Position numbers and translations under genes: made by a program
The notes under the pieces: model-generated
What the model was told of the DNA's origin: nothing
The model's database searches: none
The model's input: the letters and a program-made list of their open reading frames with translations, nothing else
Source of the DNA: JBEKHI01 sp050012355
GTDB lineage: Bacteria > Actinomycetota > Actinomycetes > Streptosporangiales > Streptosporangiaceae
Direction of reading: 5' to 3'
Assembly (NCBI GenBank): GCA_050012355.1
Contig: JBEKHI010000020.1
Coordinates: forward strand, 1 to 61,655
Length of the DNA stretch: 61,655 nt
Part shown: positions 1-7,872 of the stretch, piece after piece
How positions within the stretch are numbered: position 1 is the stretch's first letter
Layout of the letters: each line of letters begins with the position of its first letter

Positions 1-121
1 CAGCCATCCGGTCGGCCGCGAAGTTGTCCTTGCCGCCGAGGTAGTAATCGTACATTCGCGCGACGTTCGGAACGGAGGTGTCCAGGCCGCGAGGGACGCG
101 GCGGACGGGCGACTGGTCCAC
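1..121 (-). CDS. SAM-dependent methyltransferase, DUF574 type (partial, N-terminus only)
   Basis: Only the first 40 codons are visible; the gene runs off the left edge. Reading the minus strand from a GTG at 121 gives a protein whose residues about 22-38 include ARMYDYYLGGKDNF followed by AADR. This is the N-terminal signature of the actinobacterial S-adenosyl methyltransferase family (DUF574, Methyltransf_19), and the complete gene at 49867-50682 carries almost the same motif. The substrate of this family is generally unknown. The start is uncertain: no clear Shine-Dalgarno precedes the GTG and no upstream ATG is in frame. The motif makes the family call safe although most of the gene is missing. 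Confidence 0.75.
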   Translation of the reverse strand, partial: MDQSPVRRVPRGLDTSVPNVARMYDYYLGGKDNFAADRMA

Positions 122-273
122 GCGGGAAAGCTTAGACTGCCGGCTCTCCGGGACAGCCCCGTACCAGGTTTCCTGGGCCACGCCGACACAGTCTCAGCGA
201 AATCTCGCAGTCGAAACGCCTGCAAAAGTAACTGAGAAAACACGAAAAGTTCCGGCCGGCCGGTGTGCGTTGA
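122..273. other. Intergenic spacer
   Basis: About 150 bases between the leftward methyltransferase start and the stop of the leftward SRPBCC gene. It should hold the methyltransferase promoter. It is locally richer in A and T around 195-250 than its surroundings, but I see no convincing operator, terminator or small gene. Confidence 0.4.
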
Positions 274-1008
274 TCAGGCCGTGAGGCCGCCGAGCCAGTT
301 CTGCCACGCCTCGGTCTCGGTCGACGGCTCTCGGTCGTCGAAGTAGTGCGCGGTCGCGAAGACCATGTCGTTATAGCCGTGGATCAGCATGTACATCGCG
401 TCGTCGGTACGCATGCCTACGAAGCTCTGCGAGCCCACGAACTCCACGGTGCCGTCGACCGGCTCGATCCCGGGCACGCTGAGCCGCGCCGGCTGACCGT
501 CCGCCGCGTCCGCGCTGACGCCGACCGCCGCCGTCATGGCCGCCCACGAGTCCTTGGTGATCGGCCCCGGCATGAACAGCGAGCCCTTCGCGGTGCGCGG
601 TGCGAAGTGCTTCAGGTAGACGGCGAGCTTCGTCAGGTAGGCGTGGTCGCCGGTGGACAGGCCGTTGTATTCGGCCTCCCAGTCCTCGCCGAGGAGACCG
701 CTACGCACAACGTGCACCACCGCGCCGCCCCCGTCGCGTGACTCGATGAGCCACTCGAAGGCCATGAAGGTGCCGTCCGGCTTCGGGTCCTCCTGTGTCG
801 CGTACCGGTGACCGGGTTCCCAGGCCGTGATGCTGGAGCTGGATACCTCGCCGAACATGCTGAACGTGGCGGTCTTGCTGGCGCTATCGATTTCGGTGCG
901 CCCCATGAGCCAGGAGTCGACTCCTGGCCCCGACGCGATCGCCTCCCACACCTGGTCCGGCGTGGCGTCGACGGGCATCTCGTCGTGTATCTCGAATGGA
1001 TGGGTCAT
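274..1008 (-). CDS. SRPBCC (AHSA1/START-like) domain protein
   Basis: A 244-residue cytoplasmic protein. The N-terminal half has the SRPBCC pattern: 'DATPDQVWEAIASGPGVDSWL' style opening near residues 14-33, followed by the alternating beta pattern of the AHSA1 subgroup, and then a long C-terminal extension (about 150-244) also of mixed alpha/beta type. Such proteins bind hydrophobic ligands or act as co-chaperone-like partners; the ligand here is unknown. Its ATG (1008-1006) overlaps the stop of the upstream ArsR-like gene in an ATGA, so the two are translationally coupled. ArsR regulator plus AHSA1 partner is a common actinobacterial pair, usually small-molecule responsive. No signal peptide or membrane segment. 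Confidence 0.8.
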   Translation of the reverse strand: MTHPFEIHDEMPVDATPDQVWEAIASGPGVDSWLMGRTEIDSASKTATFSMFGEVSSSSITAWEPGHRYATQEDPKPDGTFMAFEWLIESRDGGGAVVHVVRSGLLGEDWEAEYNGLSTGDHAYLTKLAVYLKHFAPRTAKGSLFMPGPITKDSWAAMTAAVGVSADAADGQPARLSVPGIEPVDGTVEFVGSQSFVGMRTDDAMYMLIHGYNDMVFATAHYFDDREPSTETEAWQNWLGGLTA

Positions 1009-1616
1009 GACTGCTGCTGCTGCTCCTCTGCTGGCGGGTCGGCGTCTTCGGTGATGCTCGGGTGCACCGCGACGATGAGGCGGTGCGGCCGACCAGTTGT
1101 GGTCTGGTACTTACTGATGATTCCGGCGACCGCGTCCGTGAGCTCACCCACGAACGCCGCGCGGTCAGCCGGCTTCGCGAACCGCACTTCGGCATCGAGG
1201 CCGAACGTGGCGAGCGGCTTGCTGGCCCGGGCCGCCCCATTGATGAGCGCGCCCGTTTCCCGGACGAGCCGCGCGGCGAGCGCGAGCAACCAGCGCGCGG
1301 ACAGCCGATCGGGCGACCGGGCCGGATCGGGCGCGACCACGGCGAGCGCGGTCGGCGAGATCACGTAGGCCGCGGCGGAAGCCCGCACGACCCGCTCGGT
1401 CATGTTGCCCTTGCGGCGCTCCTCGATCAGCTCCACCAGACCGTGCTGCTCAAGGGTCTTGACGTGGTAGTTGACCTTCTGCCGGGCAAGCCCAAGCCGC
1501 GCCGCGAGTGTGGTCGCGGTGTGTGGCTCGGCCAGCTCCGCGAGCATCCGGGCCCGGATCGGATCGAGCGAGACCTCCGCGGCTGCGGCATCCTCGATCA
1601 CTGCGACATCTTGCAT
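1005..1616 (-). CDS. ArsR-like winged-helix transcriptional regulator
   Basis: A 203-residue regulator with an N-terminal winged helix: 'PIRARMLAELAEPHTATTLA' (about residues 17-36) followed by the recognition segment ARLGLARQKVNYHVKTLEQHG and a wing rich in charged residues. The C-terminal half has no recognised effector domain. I chose the ATG at 1616, which gives the usual N-terminus just before the helix-turn-helix; the open frame extends upstream to 1769 but that part runs through an A/T-rich promoter-like stretch. It ends in an ATGA overlap with the SRPBCC gene. A GACAAT-ATTGTC inverted repeat lies 19 bp upstream of the start and overlaps a TTGACA box, which suggests autoregulation. Confidence 0.82.
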   Translation of the reverse strand: MQDVAVIEDAAAAEVSLDPIRARMLAELAEPHTATTLAARLGLARQKVNYHVKTLEQHGLVELIEERRKGNMTERVVRASAAAYVISPTALAVVAPDPARSPDRLSARWLLALAARLVRETGALINGAARASKPLATFGLDAEVRFAKPADRAAFVGELTDAVAGIISKYQTTTGRPHRLIVAVHPSITEDADPPAEEQQQQS

Positions 1617-1634
1617 GCCGGTAACTCTGTCACC

Positions 1635-1650
1635 GACAATTTTAATTGTC
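1635..1650. promoter_or_regulatory. Inverted-repeat operator candidate upstream of the ArsR-like gene
   Basis: GACAATTTTAATTGTC has 7-bp arms GACAATT and AATTGTC around a 2-bp centre. On the minus strand it overlaps a TTGACA hexamer (1652-1647) placed to serve the ArsR-like gene starting at 1616. Such a site over a -35 box is the usual place for an ArsR-type autorepressor. I could not see a strong -10 box, so the promoter itself is less certain than the palindrome. Confidence 0.5.
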
Positions 1651-1847
1651 AAGACGACAAAAGATGTCGGAGATAATTTTCTTTCCCGTGCTCGTCGTGG
1701 CCATGCGCCGGACACCCGCGCTCTGAAACGTTGCCCCACCTGCCACAGCTGGAAACGCGGCCCCGGCAACCCCTGGCAGAACTCTGATTTATAGGTCTAG
1801 CGAGCCCGCCGAATCTGGGTGGTCGCGATTTCGTTGATCATATTGAC

Positions 1848-1859
1848 GACAATATTGTC
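1848..1859. promoter_or_regulatory. Perfect 12-bp palindrome upstream of the tannase gene
   Basis: GACAATATTGTC is a perfect palindrome 76 bp upstream of the tannase start. Its arms (GACAAT and ATTGTC) are the same as those of the site at 1635-1650, with a closer spacing. The shared half-sites suggest that the adjacent ArsR-like regulator controls both its own operon and the divergent esterase gene. This is inference from sequence symmetry only. Confidence 0.5.
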
Positions 1860-1935
1860 AAAGCGTAGCTTCCGCATCATGGGCACGTGACTGCATCCCA
1901 CAGTCGCGTGCGTGAGCGAGAGGTGAAGTACAAGG

Positions 1936-3786
1936 ATGAACTTCCCACTACCGTTCAGGCGCCTCGTCAGACGTAGGCGCCTACCGAAGTCACTCATCAT
2001 CGGGGCCGTGGTGACTTGTACAGCCCTGGTACTCGCGGTTCCCGCGGAAGCTCAGCAGACAGCTGGTTCCACCGCGACCAGCTTCTCCGACCTGGCGAAC
2101 GTGCCTACGCTCGACTCGAGCACCGCCATGGCCAACCTGAGGGTGATCCCCGCCAGGATGTCCTGTGCGGAACTCGCCGCGACAACAAGAGTCGCTGGCC
2201 AGAGAATCGACATCACGGAGTACCAGACAGCCAGTGCGTCGTCGGATTCCCCTAAGTACTGTGCGATCACCGGGCACATCAACACGTACATCGGGTTCGA
2301 GATCCTGCTGCCGACCAGCACCTGGCGGCAGCGGTATCTGCAGGTAGGGTGCGGTGGGCTCTGCGGCAGCATCAGTATCGCCCCGCCGGAGACGACCGCC
2401 TATAAGCCGCTGGCAGACGGCGACTTCGTCCTCGCCGCCGAGGATGACGGGCACAGCGGGTCCAGTGTCAGCTGGTACAGCAACGCGGAGCAGCGGGTCG
2501 ACTTCGCCTACCTGTCGTATCACGACGTGGCGATTGTCTCGAAGGGGCTGGCCGGCGAGTTCTACGGCACCGGACCGAGATACTCGTACTTCGACGGCTG
2601 TTCGCAGGGCGGTCATGAGGCGCTCGGCGAGGTCCAGCGATACCCGACGGACTTCAATGGTGTCCTGGCTGGTGCCCCCGCATCGATCATGACGGAACTC
2701 AACTCCATCCTGCACGAGTACACCTACGACGCTAACTACACCTCTACCGGGAAGACGATCCTGGACCAGCCGGAAGCGGACATCGTGCTGAACGCGGCGA
2801 TGAAAGCGTGTTATCCGAAGGTCGGTCTGATGCTGGACTACCGGGCCTGCGAGGAGAAGTTCAAACTCGACTCGGTGGAATGCTCAGCCAAGCTGAAGAC
2901 GAACTGCCTCACGGCGGCGCAGATCGAGGTGGTGCGGAAGGTCCAGGATGGGCCGGTCGACGCTCAGGGGCAGCTGCTGTATCCAGGCGGCTACTCGCTC
3001 GGCAGTCAATTCAACTGGTCGAACGGGACCAGCGCCAACCTCCCCACGACGCCGGGAGGGAGCGTGACGCCGGCGTCGTTCATCACTTCCTGGCTGCAGT
3101 ACTTCGCCTTTGAAAAGGACCTGGGCGCGTCTGCCGTCACGGATGAGAAGTTCACCGCCGTCTTCTTCAAGGAACTCGAGAAGCTGGCCCCGTTCTGGGA
3201 CGCGACCGACCCCGACCTGGGTGCGTTCGAAAAGGCAGGCGGCAAGCTGATCCTGTGGCAGGGCGAGGCCGACTGGTCGATCCCCACCATCACCTCGATC
3301 GCCTACTACCAGGCCGTCATCAAGGCGATGGGCGGACTAGTGAACACTCAGAAGTTCGCCAAGTACTACCTGCTGCCGAGCGTCGGCCACTGCGGCGGCA
3401 ACGGCCCCGACACCTATGACGGGCTCGGCGCCGTGGTCGCGTGGACCGAGAAGCACATCTCCCCGGATGCTCTGGTGGCGACCGAGTACGCGCCGTCCAC
3501 CAGCACTTCCACCGGCGGTGGCGGCGGCTCCTCGACCACCGACCTGACCGACGCCGTTCCGGCGCTGGGCGGCCCAGCCACCACGGCCGTGGTGCGGACG
3601 ATCAACCTCTACCCCTATCCGGAGCTGCCGGCCTACAACGGGTACGGGAACGTCGACGATGCCTCCAGCTATATAGGCAAGGTGAGCACCGCACTCCAGC
3701 AACCCACACCCTGGCTCGGGAAGTTCGACTCCGAGATGACCTGGTGTAACAACCAGGGGCTGGACTGCAGAGAGACACTGCGCTAG
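1936..3786 (+). CDS. Secreted tannase/feruloyl esterase family hydrolase
   Basis: A 616-residue exported esterase. Residues 1-40 form an Arg-rich signal peptide with a hydrophobic core and an AEAQ cleavage region. The nucleophile elbow GCSQGG (C222-S223), an Asp at about 446 (EADWSIP) and the H485-C486 pair (VGHCGG) match the CS-D-HC arrangement of the tannase/feruloyl esterase family, in which a disulfide links the Ser and His loops. Family members hydrolyse ester bonds of galloyl or hydroxycinnamoyl groups in plant material. A Ser/Gly-rich linker lies near residue 530. The ATG is preceded by a weak AAGG. The gene is divergent from the ArsR-like regulator and closed by a strong hairpin. The precise substrate cannot be told. 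Confidence 0.88.
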   Translation: MNFPLPFRRLVRRRRLPKSLIIGAVVTCTALVLAVPAEAQQTAGSTATSFSDLANVPTLDSSTAMANLRVIPARMSCAELAATTRVAGQRIDITEYQTASASSDSPKYCAITGHINTYIGFEILLPTSTWRQRYLQVGCGGLCGSISIAPPETTAYKPLADGDFVLAAEDDGHSGSSVSWYSNAEQRVDFAYLSYHDVAIVSKGLAGEFYGTGPRYSYFDGCSQGGHEALGEVQRYPTDFNGVLAGAPASIMTELNSILHEYTYDANYTSTGKTILDQPEADIVLNAAMKACYPKVGLMLDYRACEEKFKLDSVECSAKLKTNCLTAAQIEVVRKVQDGPVDAQGQLLYPGGYSLGSQFNWSNGTSANLPTTPGGSVTPASFITSWLQYFAFEKDLGASAVTDEKFTAVFFKELEKLAPFWDATDPDLGAFEKAGGKLILWQGEADWSIPTITSIAYYQAVIKAMGGLVNTQKFAKYYLLPSVGHCGGNGPDTYDGLGAVVAWTEKHISPDALVATEYAPSTSTSTGGGGGSSTTDLTDAVPALGGPATTAVVRTINLYPYPELPAYNGYGNVDDASSYIGKVSTALQQPTPWLGKFDSEMTWCNNQGLDCRETLR

Positions 3787-3843
3787 CCGGAAATACTGCT
3801 TTTATCAAAACGGCGGGTGGCGACGGCGGACGGCCTAGCCGCT

Positions 3844-3883
3844 CGCGCGGATAGGCGACCGATCACGGTCGCCTATCCGCGCG
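3844..3883 (+). terminator. Strong hairpin terminator after the tannase gene
   Basis: Positions 3844-3860 and 3867-3883 form a perfect 17-bp GC-rich stem with the 6-base loop GATCAC, 58 bases past the tannase stop. There is no U-tract, as is usual for actinobacterial terminators. Confidence 0.8.
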
Positions 3884-4021
3884 GCCTCTCAGATGATCTG
3901 GGCGTCACCGGTAGCTTGCGTGCTAGGGGACGAGTCGCTGCGGGCGGGCCCGGGGCACCCGGGGCTCCTGCGGTTCAGGGTCTGCCTGAGGCTGATGTTG
4001 TCCGCTCCGGGGCCCGGCGAC

Positions 4022-4380
4022 CCTATCGATGGCCCATCGATGGCGCTATGGAAACGTTTCAGAACAACGTGAGTTTTCGGCGTGTCGTCGTCGCCGGGCG
4101 ATTTGGTGCGGTATCACCCGGTTATGCCGTCCTCGCCGACGCCCCTCTGTTCGAGGTGATCATGGTGAGTGCTGCACTGCCCAGACAAGAGTACGGGTAA
4201 TGCAGCACTCACCAGGAACGCCCGGCGCGACAGCAGGGTGATATGGCACGGATGCCCGGTTCGCTACCCGATCCCGGGCCTCGCGGCGCGAAGTGAACCA
4301 CGATCAGGACTCGCAACATGCCGCAAACACACCTTAATTTGACATGTGTCCAATGGCGCCATCGATGGGCCATCGATAGG
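4022..4380. mobile_element. MITE-like unit bounded by 25-bp perfect inverted repeats
   Basis: The 25 bases at 4022-4046 are exactly the reverse complement of 4356-4380. Each end also contains its own small palindrome (ATCGATGG, one base, CCATCGAT). The 359-base unit has no believable gene. It contains an inner 13-bp inverted repeat (4164-4176 with 4201-4213) and a GAAACGTTTC palindrome (4051-4060). Size, terminal repeats and lack of coding capacity fit a miniature inverted-repeat element; no clear target-site duplication flanks it, so a structured regulatory or RNA element is the alternative. Confidence 0.5.
4164..4213. repeat. 13-bp perfect inverted repeat inside the MITE-like unit
   Basis: GGTGAGTGCTGCA at 4164-4176 pairs perfectly with TGCAGCACTCACC at 4201-4213, leaving a 24-base loop. 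It lies near the middle of the unit bounded by the 25-bp repeats, so the whole structure is nested. It could fold as a stable hairpin in RNA or in cruciform DNA. Confidence 0.7.
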
Positions 4381-4643
4381 AGCCGGTGCCGCGAACCGGG
4401 TTCGCGCGGCTGGCCAGCATGCGTCATTTGCCCGGTGTGCGCCGCGCGATCCGGCGCGCTGCACGCTCATATCGCCCTGGAGCGCCTTCCACCTGAGCCC
4501 GGCAGCCGGGTGATGACCAGGCCGCGCTGAGGGCCGACCCCTCTGGCGCGCGGGAGGGTAACGGGAACCGTCGCCGCCGCCCGAGACCGCTGAGCGGACC
4601 AGTTTCATTGGCGGGCGGCCGCGTGGACCATACCGTCGCCACC

Positions 4644-5663
4644 ATGGAACCCACCGTCAGCGATCCCCAGGCGCTTCCGTCCCGTGCCGACGTTGACATC
4701 CTGATCGTCGGTGCTGGCCCGGCCGGGCTCTATGCCGCCTACTACGCGGGCTTCCGCGGGTTCCGGACCGCACTGGTTGACGTGCTGCCGGAGGTGGGTG
4801 GCCAGGTCACGGCAATGTACCCGGAGAAACCGATCTTCGACGTGGCCGGGCTGCCTAGCGTGCGGGGCCGGAGCCTGATCGACAGCCTAGTTGCGCAGGC
4901 CGCGCCATTCGAGCCGCTGTACCTGCTCGGGCAGCAGGCCACCTCCCTGAGCTACCAGAATGACCGCCCGGTCGTGCGCATCTCGGCGGGGACGGAGATT
5001 CACGCCGGAGCGGTCGTCATCACCGGCGGGATCGGGACTTTCACGCCCCGTCCGCTGCCGGTGGCCGCCCGCTTCGAAGGCAACGGCCTGGCTTACTTCG
5101 TCCGGCGACCGGCCGACTACCAGGACCTCGATGTCGTGATCGTCGGTGGCGGGGACAGCGCGTTCGATTGGGCCGCCACCCTCGAGCCACTGGCCCGTTG
5201 TGTCACGCTTGTCCACCGGCGGGACCGGTTCCGTGCCCACCACGGAACTATCGAGGCCGTCCGGAAAAGCAGCGTGAACCTCATCGTGAACAGCGAGATC
5301 ACTGAGGTCCGGGGCGACGCGTCGATCAGCGGGGTGCGGGTGACAGAGCTGAGGGACGGCGGAGCCTGCGACGTCAAGGCCCAAGCGATCATCGCTGCCC
5401 TGGGCTTTACTGCTGACCTGGGCCCGCTCGCTGGGTGGGGGCTTGCCGTGCAGGCGCGCCACCTGTTGGTCGACACCCGTATGGCGACGAACCTTCCTCG
5501 CGTGTACGCGGCGGGGGACATCACCGAATACCCCGGCAAGGTGCGGCTGATCTCCGTCGGTTTTGGCGAGGCCGCCACGGCGGTCAACAACGCGGCCACC
5601 GTCATCGACCCGGCGGCCGGGCTGTTTCCCGGACACTCCACCGACCACCCGATCAAGGAATGA
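4644..5663 (+). CDS. Type 2 ferredoxin-NADP+ reductase (thioredoxin-reductase-like flavoprotein)
   Basis: A 339-residue two-dinucleotide-domain flavoprotein. The FAD-binding GxGxxG (VGAGPAGLYAAYYAG) lies close to the N-terminus, followed by the E/D-VGGQ segment; a second nucleotide-binding motif VIVGGGDSAFDWA lies near the middle and binds NAD(P)H; VYAAGDITEYPGK and FGEAATAVNNA near the C-terminus complete FAD binding. There is no CxxC redox pair, so it is a type 2 ferredoxin reductase and not a thioredoxin reductase. The ferredoxin gene follows after 13 bases, and a P450 operon converges on it, so the pair probably feeds electrons to that P450 or to the Rieske oxygenase. I chose ATG 4644; a TTG at 4608 is an in-frame alternative. 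Confidence 0.88.
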   Translation: MEPTVSDPQALPSRADVDILIVGAGPAGLYAAYYAGFRGFRTALVDVLPEVGGQVTAMYPEKPIFDVAGLPSVRGRSLIDSLVAQAAPFEPLYLLGQQATSLSYQNDRPVVRISAGTEIHAGAVVITGGIGTFTPRPLPVAARFEGNGLAYFVRRPADYQDLDVVIVGGGDSAFDWAATLEPLARCVTLVHRRDRFRAHHGTIEAVRKSSVNLIVNSEITEVRGDASISGVRVTELRDGGACDVKAQAIIAALGFTADLGPLAGWGLAVQARHLLVDTRMATNLPRVYAAGDITEYPGKVRLISVGFGEAATAVNNAATVIDPAAGLFPGHSTDHPIKE

Positions 5664-5676
5664 GGAACGGCTGACC

Positions 5677-5997
5677 ATGGCATACGTCATCGGCGAAGCG
5701 TGCATCGACGTGATGGACCGGTCATGCATGGAGGAATGCCCGGTCGACTGCATCTACGAGGGCGGCCGCAAGCTCTATATCCACCCAACTGAATGCATCG
5801 ATTGCGGCGCCTGCGAGGTGGCCTGCCCGACCGAGGCGATCACGTCCGACCGGACCTCCGACCTGGCGCACCGCGACGACAACCGGCAGTTCTTCGAGGT
5901 GGTCCTCCCCGGCCGCGACGAACCACTGGGTTCACCGGGCGGTTCGGCCAGGATCGGCGTAACCGGTGCCGACACCCCGCTGGTGCGCGGGCGCTGA
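5677..5997 (+). CDS. fdxA: 7Fe ferredoxin (3Fe-4S/4Fe-4S, FdxA type)
   Basis: A 106-residue ferredoxin. Cysteines at 9, 17, 21, 25, 40, 43, 46 and 50 have the spacing of seven-iron ferredoxins: C9, C17 and C50 would hold a 3Fe-4S cluster, and C21, C40, C43 and C46 a 4Fe-4S cluster, with C25 free. The opening MAYVIGEACIDVMDRSC and the CPVDCIYEGGRKLYIHP segment are typical of actinobacterial FdxA. A GAGGAA Shine-Dalgarno lies about 10 bases before the ATG, and the stop of the reductase gene is just upstream, so the two are one transcript. Likely role: electron carrier between the reductase and the nearby P450. The gene converges with the CoA ligase gene, with only 16 bases between. Confidence 0.93.
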   Translation: MAYVIGEACIDVMDRSCMEECPVDCIYEGGRKLYIHPTECIDCGACEVACPTEAITSDRTSDLAHRDDNRQFFEVVLPGRDEPLGSPGGSARIGVTGADTPLVRGR

Positions 5998-6013
5998 GCG
6001 GGACTCTTCCCGG

Positions 6014-7258
6014 CTACAGCTCGCGCCGGTCGAACACCCGTTGCGTCTTGCGCTCGGTGCGAGGCAGCGTGCCGAGCGGGACGAGCTCGACATCGAGGCG
6101 CAGCCCGATCTTGACCCGCAGTTGCACAGTCAGCTCGTCCGCCAAGCCCGGGCGGTCGTCGGCCTCGACCCGGATGGTGACCGTGTCCCGGCCCGAGGCG
6201 TCACGGTCGACGAAAGCCTGGAACTCCGGACCGCACCCGCCGACCTCGGCGAGGACCGTGTCGACCTGCGCGGGCAGGAAGATCACGCCCCGCACCTTCA
6301 CCTGGTCATCCGACCGCCCGCTCAGCCGGCCGATACGCGGGTACGGACTCCCGCACGCGCAGGGCTGTGCGTAGAGAAAGGTGAGGTCCCGAGTACGGTA
6401 ACGAACCAGCGGCGTCGCCTGCTTGGTGAGCGTGGTGATCACGGCCTCCCCGACCGTACCCGGCGGTACCGGGCGGAGAGTTTCCGGGTCGAGGATCTCG
6501 AGATAGTAGTGGTCGTTCCAGATGTGGATGCCCTCGTGCCGCGAGCACTCGATCCCGGCTCCGGGACCCCACAGTTCGGTGAGGCCGTACACGTCGAACG
6601 TCTCGATGCCCAGCAGCGCCTCGATCGTCCGGCGGACCGCCTCGCCCCAGCGTTCGGAGCCGATGATCCCGGCCCGCAGCCCCAGACCGGGCCGCAGCCC
6701 GCGCTGGTCGACCAGTTCCGCGAGAAGCAGCGCGAACGATGAGGTCGCGCCGAGTACGGTACTGCCCATGGTCTGCAGCATCTCAAGCTGGAGTTCGGTG
6801 TTGCCCGGGCCGGTCGGGACCGCCATCGCACCGGCCCGCTCGGCTCCCGCCTGGAAGCCGACCCCGGCCGTCCACAGGCCGTAGCCGACGGCGATCTGGA
6901 CCCGGTCACCGGGTCCGACACCAGCAAAACGGTAGCAGCGCGCGAACATGTCCGCCCAGTCCGCCACGTCCTTCGCGGTGTAGGTGCACACGGTGCGGCG
7001 CCCGGTTGTCCCCGACGACGAGTGCACCCGGACGATTTCCTCTGGTGGCACCGCGGCATAGTCGACGAACGGGGTGTCACGGATGTCGGGTTTCGTGGTG
7101 AACGGCAGTCGCTCAAGGTCCTCGGCCGCGCGGATATCCGCTGGCTGGATCCCCGCCGCGTCAAGTTTCGCCCGCAGGAACCGTGATCCGGCGTAGGTCC
7201 GCGCGAGCGAGGCGCGCAGCGCGTCCGGATCGATCGGGGTCTTCAGGGTAGCGGTCAA
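6014..7258 (-). CDS. PaaK-like phenylacetate-CoA ligase family protein
   Basis: A 414-residue AMP-forming acyl-CoA ligase of the phenylacetate-CoA ligase group. The ATP-binding loop SSSGTTG is at residues 80-86, the second adenylation motif YGLTELW at 224-230, and a RYRTRDL segment plus a Cys-rich CACG lie further on, as in PaaK. It would activate an aromatic or related carboxylic acid to its CoA thioester. The chosen start is TTG 7258, whose TTGA overlaps the stop of the preceding gene and follows a GGTGAAG; longer frames would run back through that gene. Last gene of the P450 operon. The substrate is unknown; phenylacetate is not implied, since no paa ring-epoxidation genes are present. Confidence 0.85.
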   Translation of the reverse strand: MTATLKTPIDPDALRASLARTYAGSRFLRAKLDAAGIQPADIRAAEDLERLPFTTKPDIRDTPFVDYAAVPPEEIVRVHSSSGTTGRRTVCTYTAKDVADWADMFARCYRFAGVGPGDRVQIAVGYGLWTAGVGFQAGAERAGAMAVPTGPGNTELQLEMLQTMGSTVLGATSSFALLLAELVDQRGLRPGLGLRAGIIGSERWGEAVRRTIEALLGIETFDVYGLTELWGPGAGIECSRHEGIHIWNDHYYLEILDPETLRPVPPGTVGEAVITTLTKQATPLVRYRTRDLTFLYAQPCACGSPYPRIGRLSGRSDDQVKVRGVIFLPAQVDTVLAEVGGCGPEFQAFVDRDASGRDTVTIRVEADDRPGLADELTVQLRVKIGLRLDVELVPLGTLPRTERKTQRVFDRREL

Positions 7259-7872
7259 CGCTTCACCACCAGTGCGTCGAGGACGGTCGGCCGGCCCTCG
7301 CATATGAGCACCGGGTTGCAATCGATCTCCACGATGCTGGGATCGCGGTCGAGCGTGGCCGCCACCAGGTCGACTATCTGGGCCAGCGCGAGCTGGTCGA
7401 CCGGCGGGGAGCCGCGGTGGCCCTGGAGCAGCGCGGAGGCGCGCAGCCGGGACAGGGCCGCGCTCAGCTCGCCGGGTTCCGGCGGGGACAGCAGCACCGC
7501 CACGTCGTCGAACACCTCGGCGGCGACGCCGCCGATACCCACGGTGATCAGCGCGCCGAAGGTCTCGTCCCGGCTGCCGCCGACGATAAGTTCCAGTTCG
7601 CCCCGGACCTGTTCGGCGACGAGCACGGTCCCGTCACCAGCCGCGGCGAGCTCGGCCCAGCAATCGGCTAGCCGCGCTGGCGTCAGGCCAGTCCGGACCA
7701 GGCCGGCGTCGGACTTGTGCGCGACCCCGGACGCCTTGGCGACGAGCGGGCCGCCGAGCGCGGTGCCGAACTCCACCGCCTGGCCGGCCGAGGTGGTCCG
7801 CGCCTCGCGCGGCAGTGGCAGCGCCGGGCCGAGCAACCGCTTGCTTTCCCATTCCGACAGCGCGACAGTCAT
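7255..7872 (-). CDS. Acyl-CoA synthetase (NDP-forming), beta/ATP-grasp subunit
   Basis: A 205-residue ATP-grasp protein resembling the beta subunit of ADP-forming acetyl-CoA synthetase. Visible marks are GGPLVAKASGVAHKSDAGLV near residues 42-61, the typical opening of this ATP-grasp domain, and a later VEIDCNPVLI metal-binding segment (about 184-193). With the alpha subunit encoded just upstream it would convert an acyl-CoA plus NDP and phosphate to acid, CoA and NTP, or the reverse. The start ATG (7872) overlaps the alpha subunit's stop in ATGA. The protein is somewhat short for the domain. It is followed by a TTGA overlap with the PaaK-like gene. Confidence 0.85.
   Translation of the reverse strand: MTVALSEWESKRLLGPALPLPREARTTSAGQAVEFGTALGGPLVAKASGVAHKSDAGLVRTGLTPARLADCWAELAAAGDGTVLVAEQVRGELELIVGGSRDETFGALITVGIGGVAAEVFDDVAVLLSPPEPGELSAALSRLRASALLQGHRGSPPVDQLALAQIVDLVAATLDRDPSIVEIDCNPVLICEGRPTVLDALVVKR

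Larger units (their letters stand above)
3887..4643. other. Long non-coding interval
   Basis: About 750 bases between the terminator and the ferredoxin reductase gene. Open frames here are not convincing: they are short, have poor codon structure and run through inverted repeats. The interval holds the inverted-repeat-bounded unit described separately (4022-4380), then about 260 bases of GC-rich sequence that must contain the reductase promoter, in which I see no clear -10/-35 pair. Confidence 0.5.

Noticed and set aside
78..284. 68-codon plus-strand frame at the left edge
   Set aside because: It is antisense to the DUF574 methyltransferase start and shows no protein-like features.
3817..4200. 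127-codon plus-strand frame in the long spacer
   Set aside because: It runs through the tannase terminator hairpin and the left end of the inverted-repeat unit; composition is not coding-like.
5998..6013. Small hairpin between the convergent ferredoxin and CoA ligase genes (CGGGA/TCCCG)
   Set aside because: Only a 5-bp stem; too weak to call a terminator.
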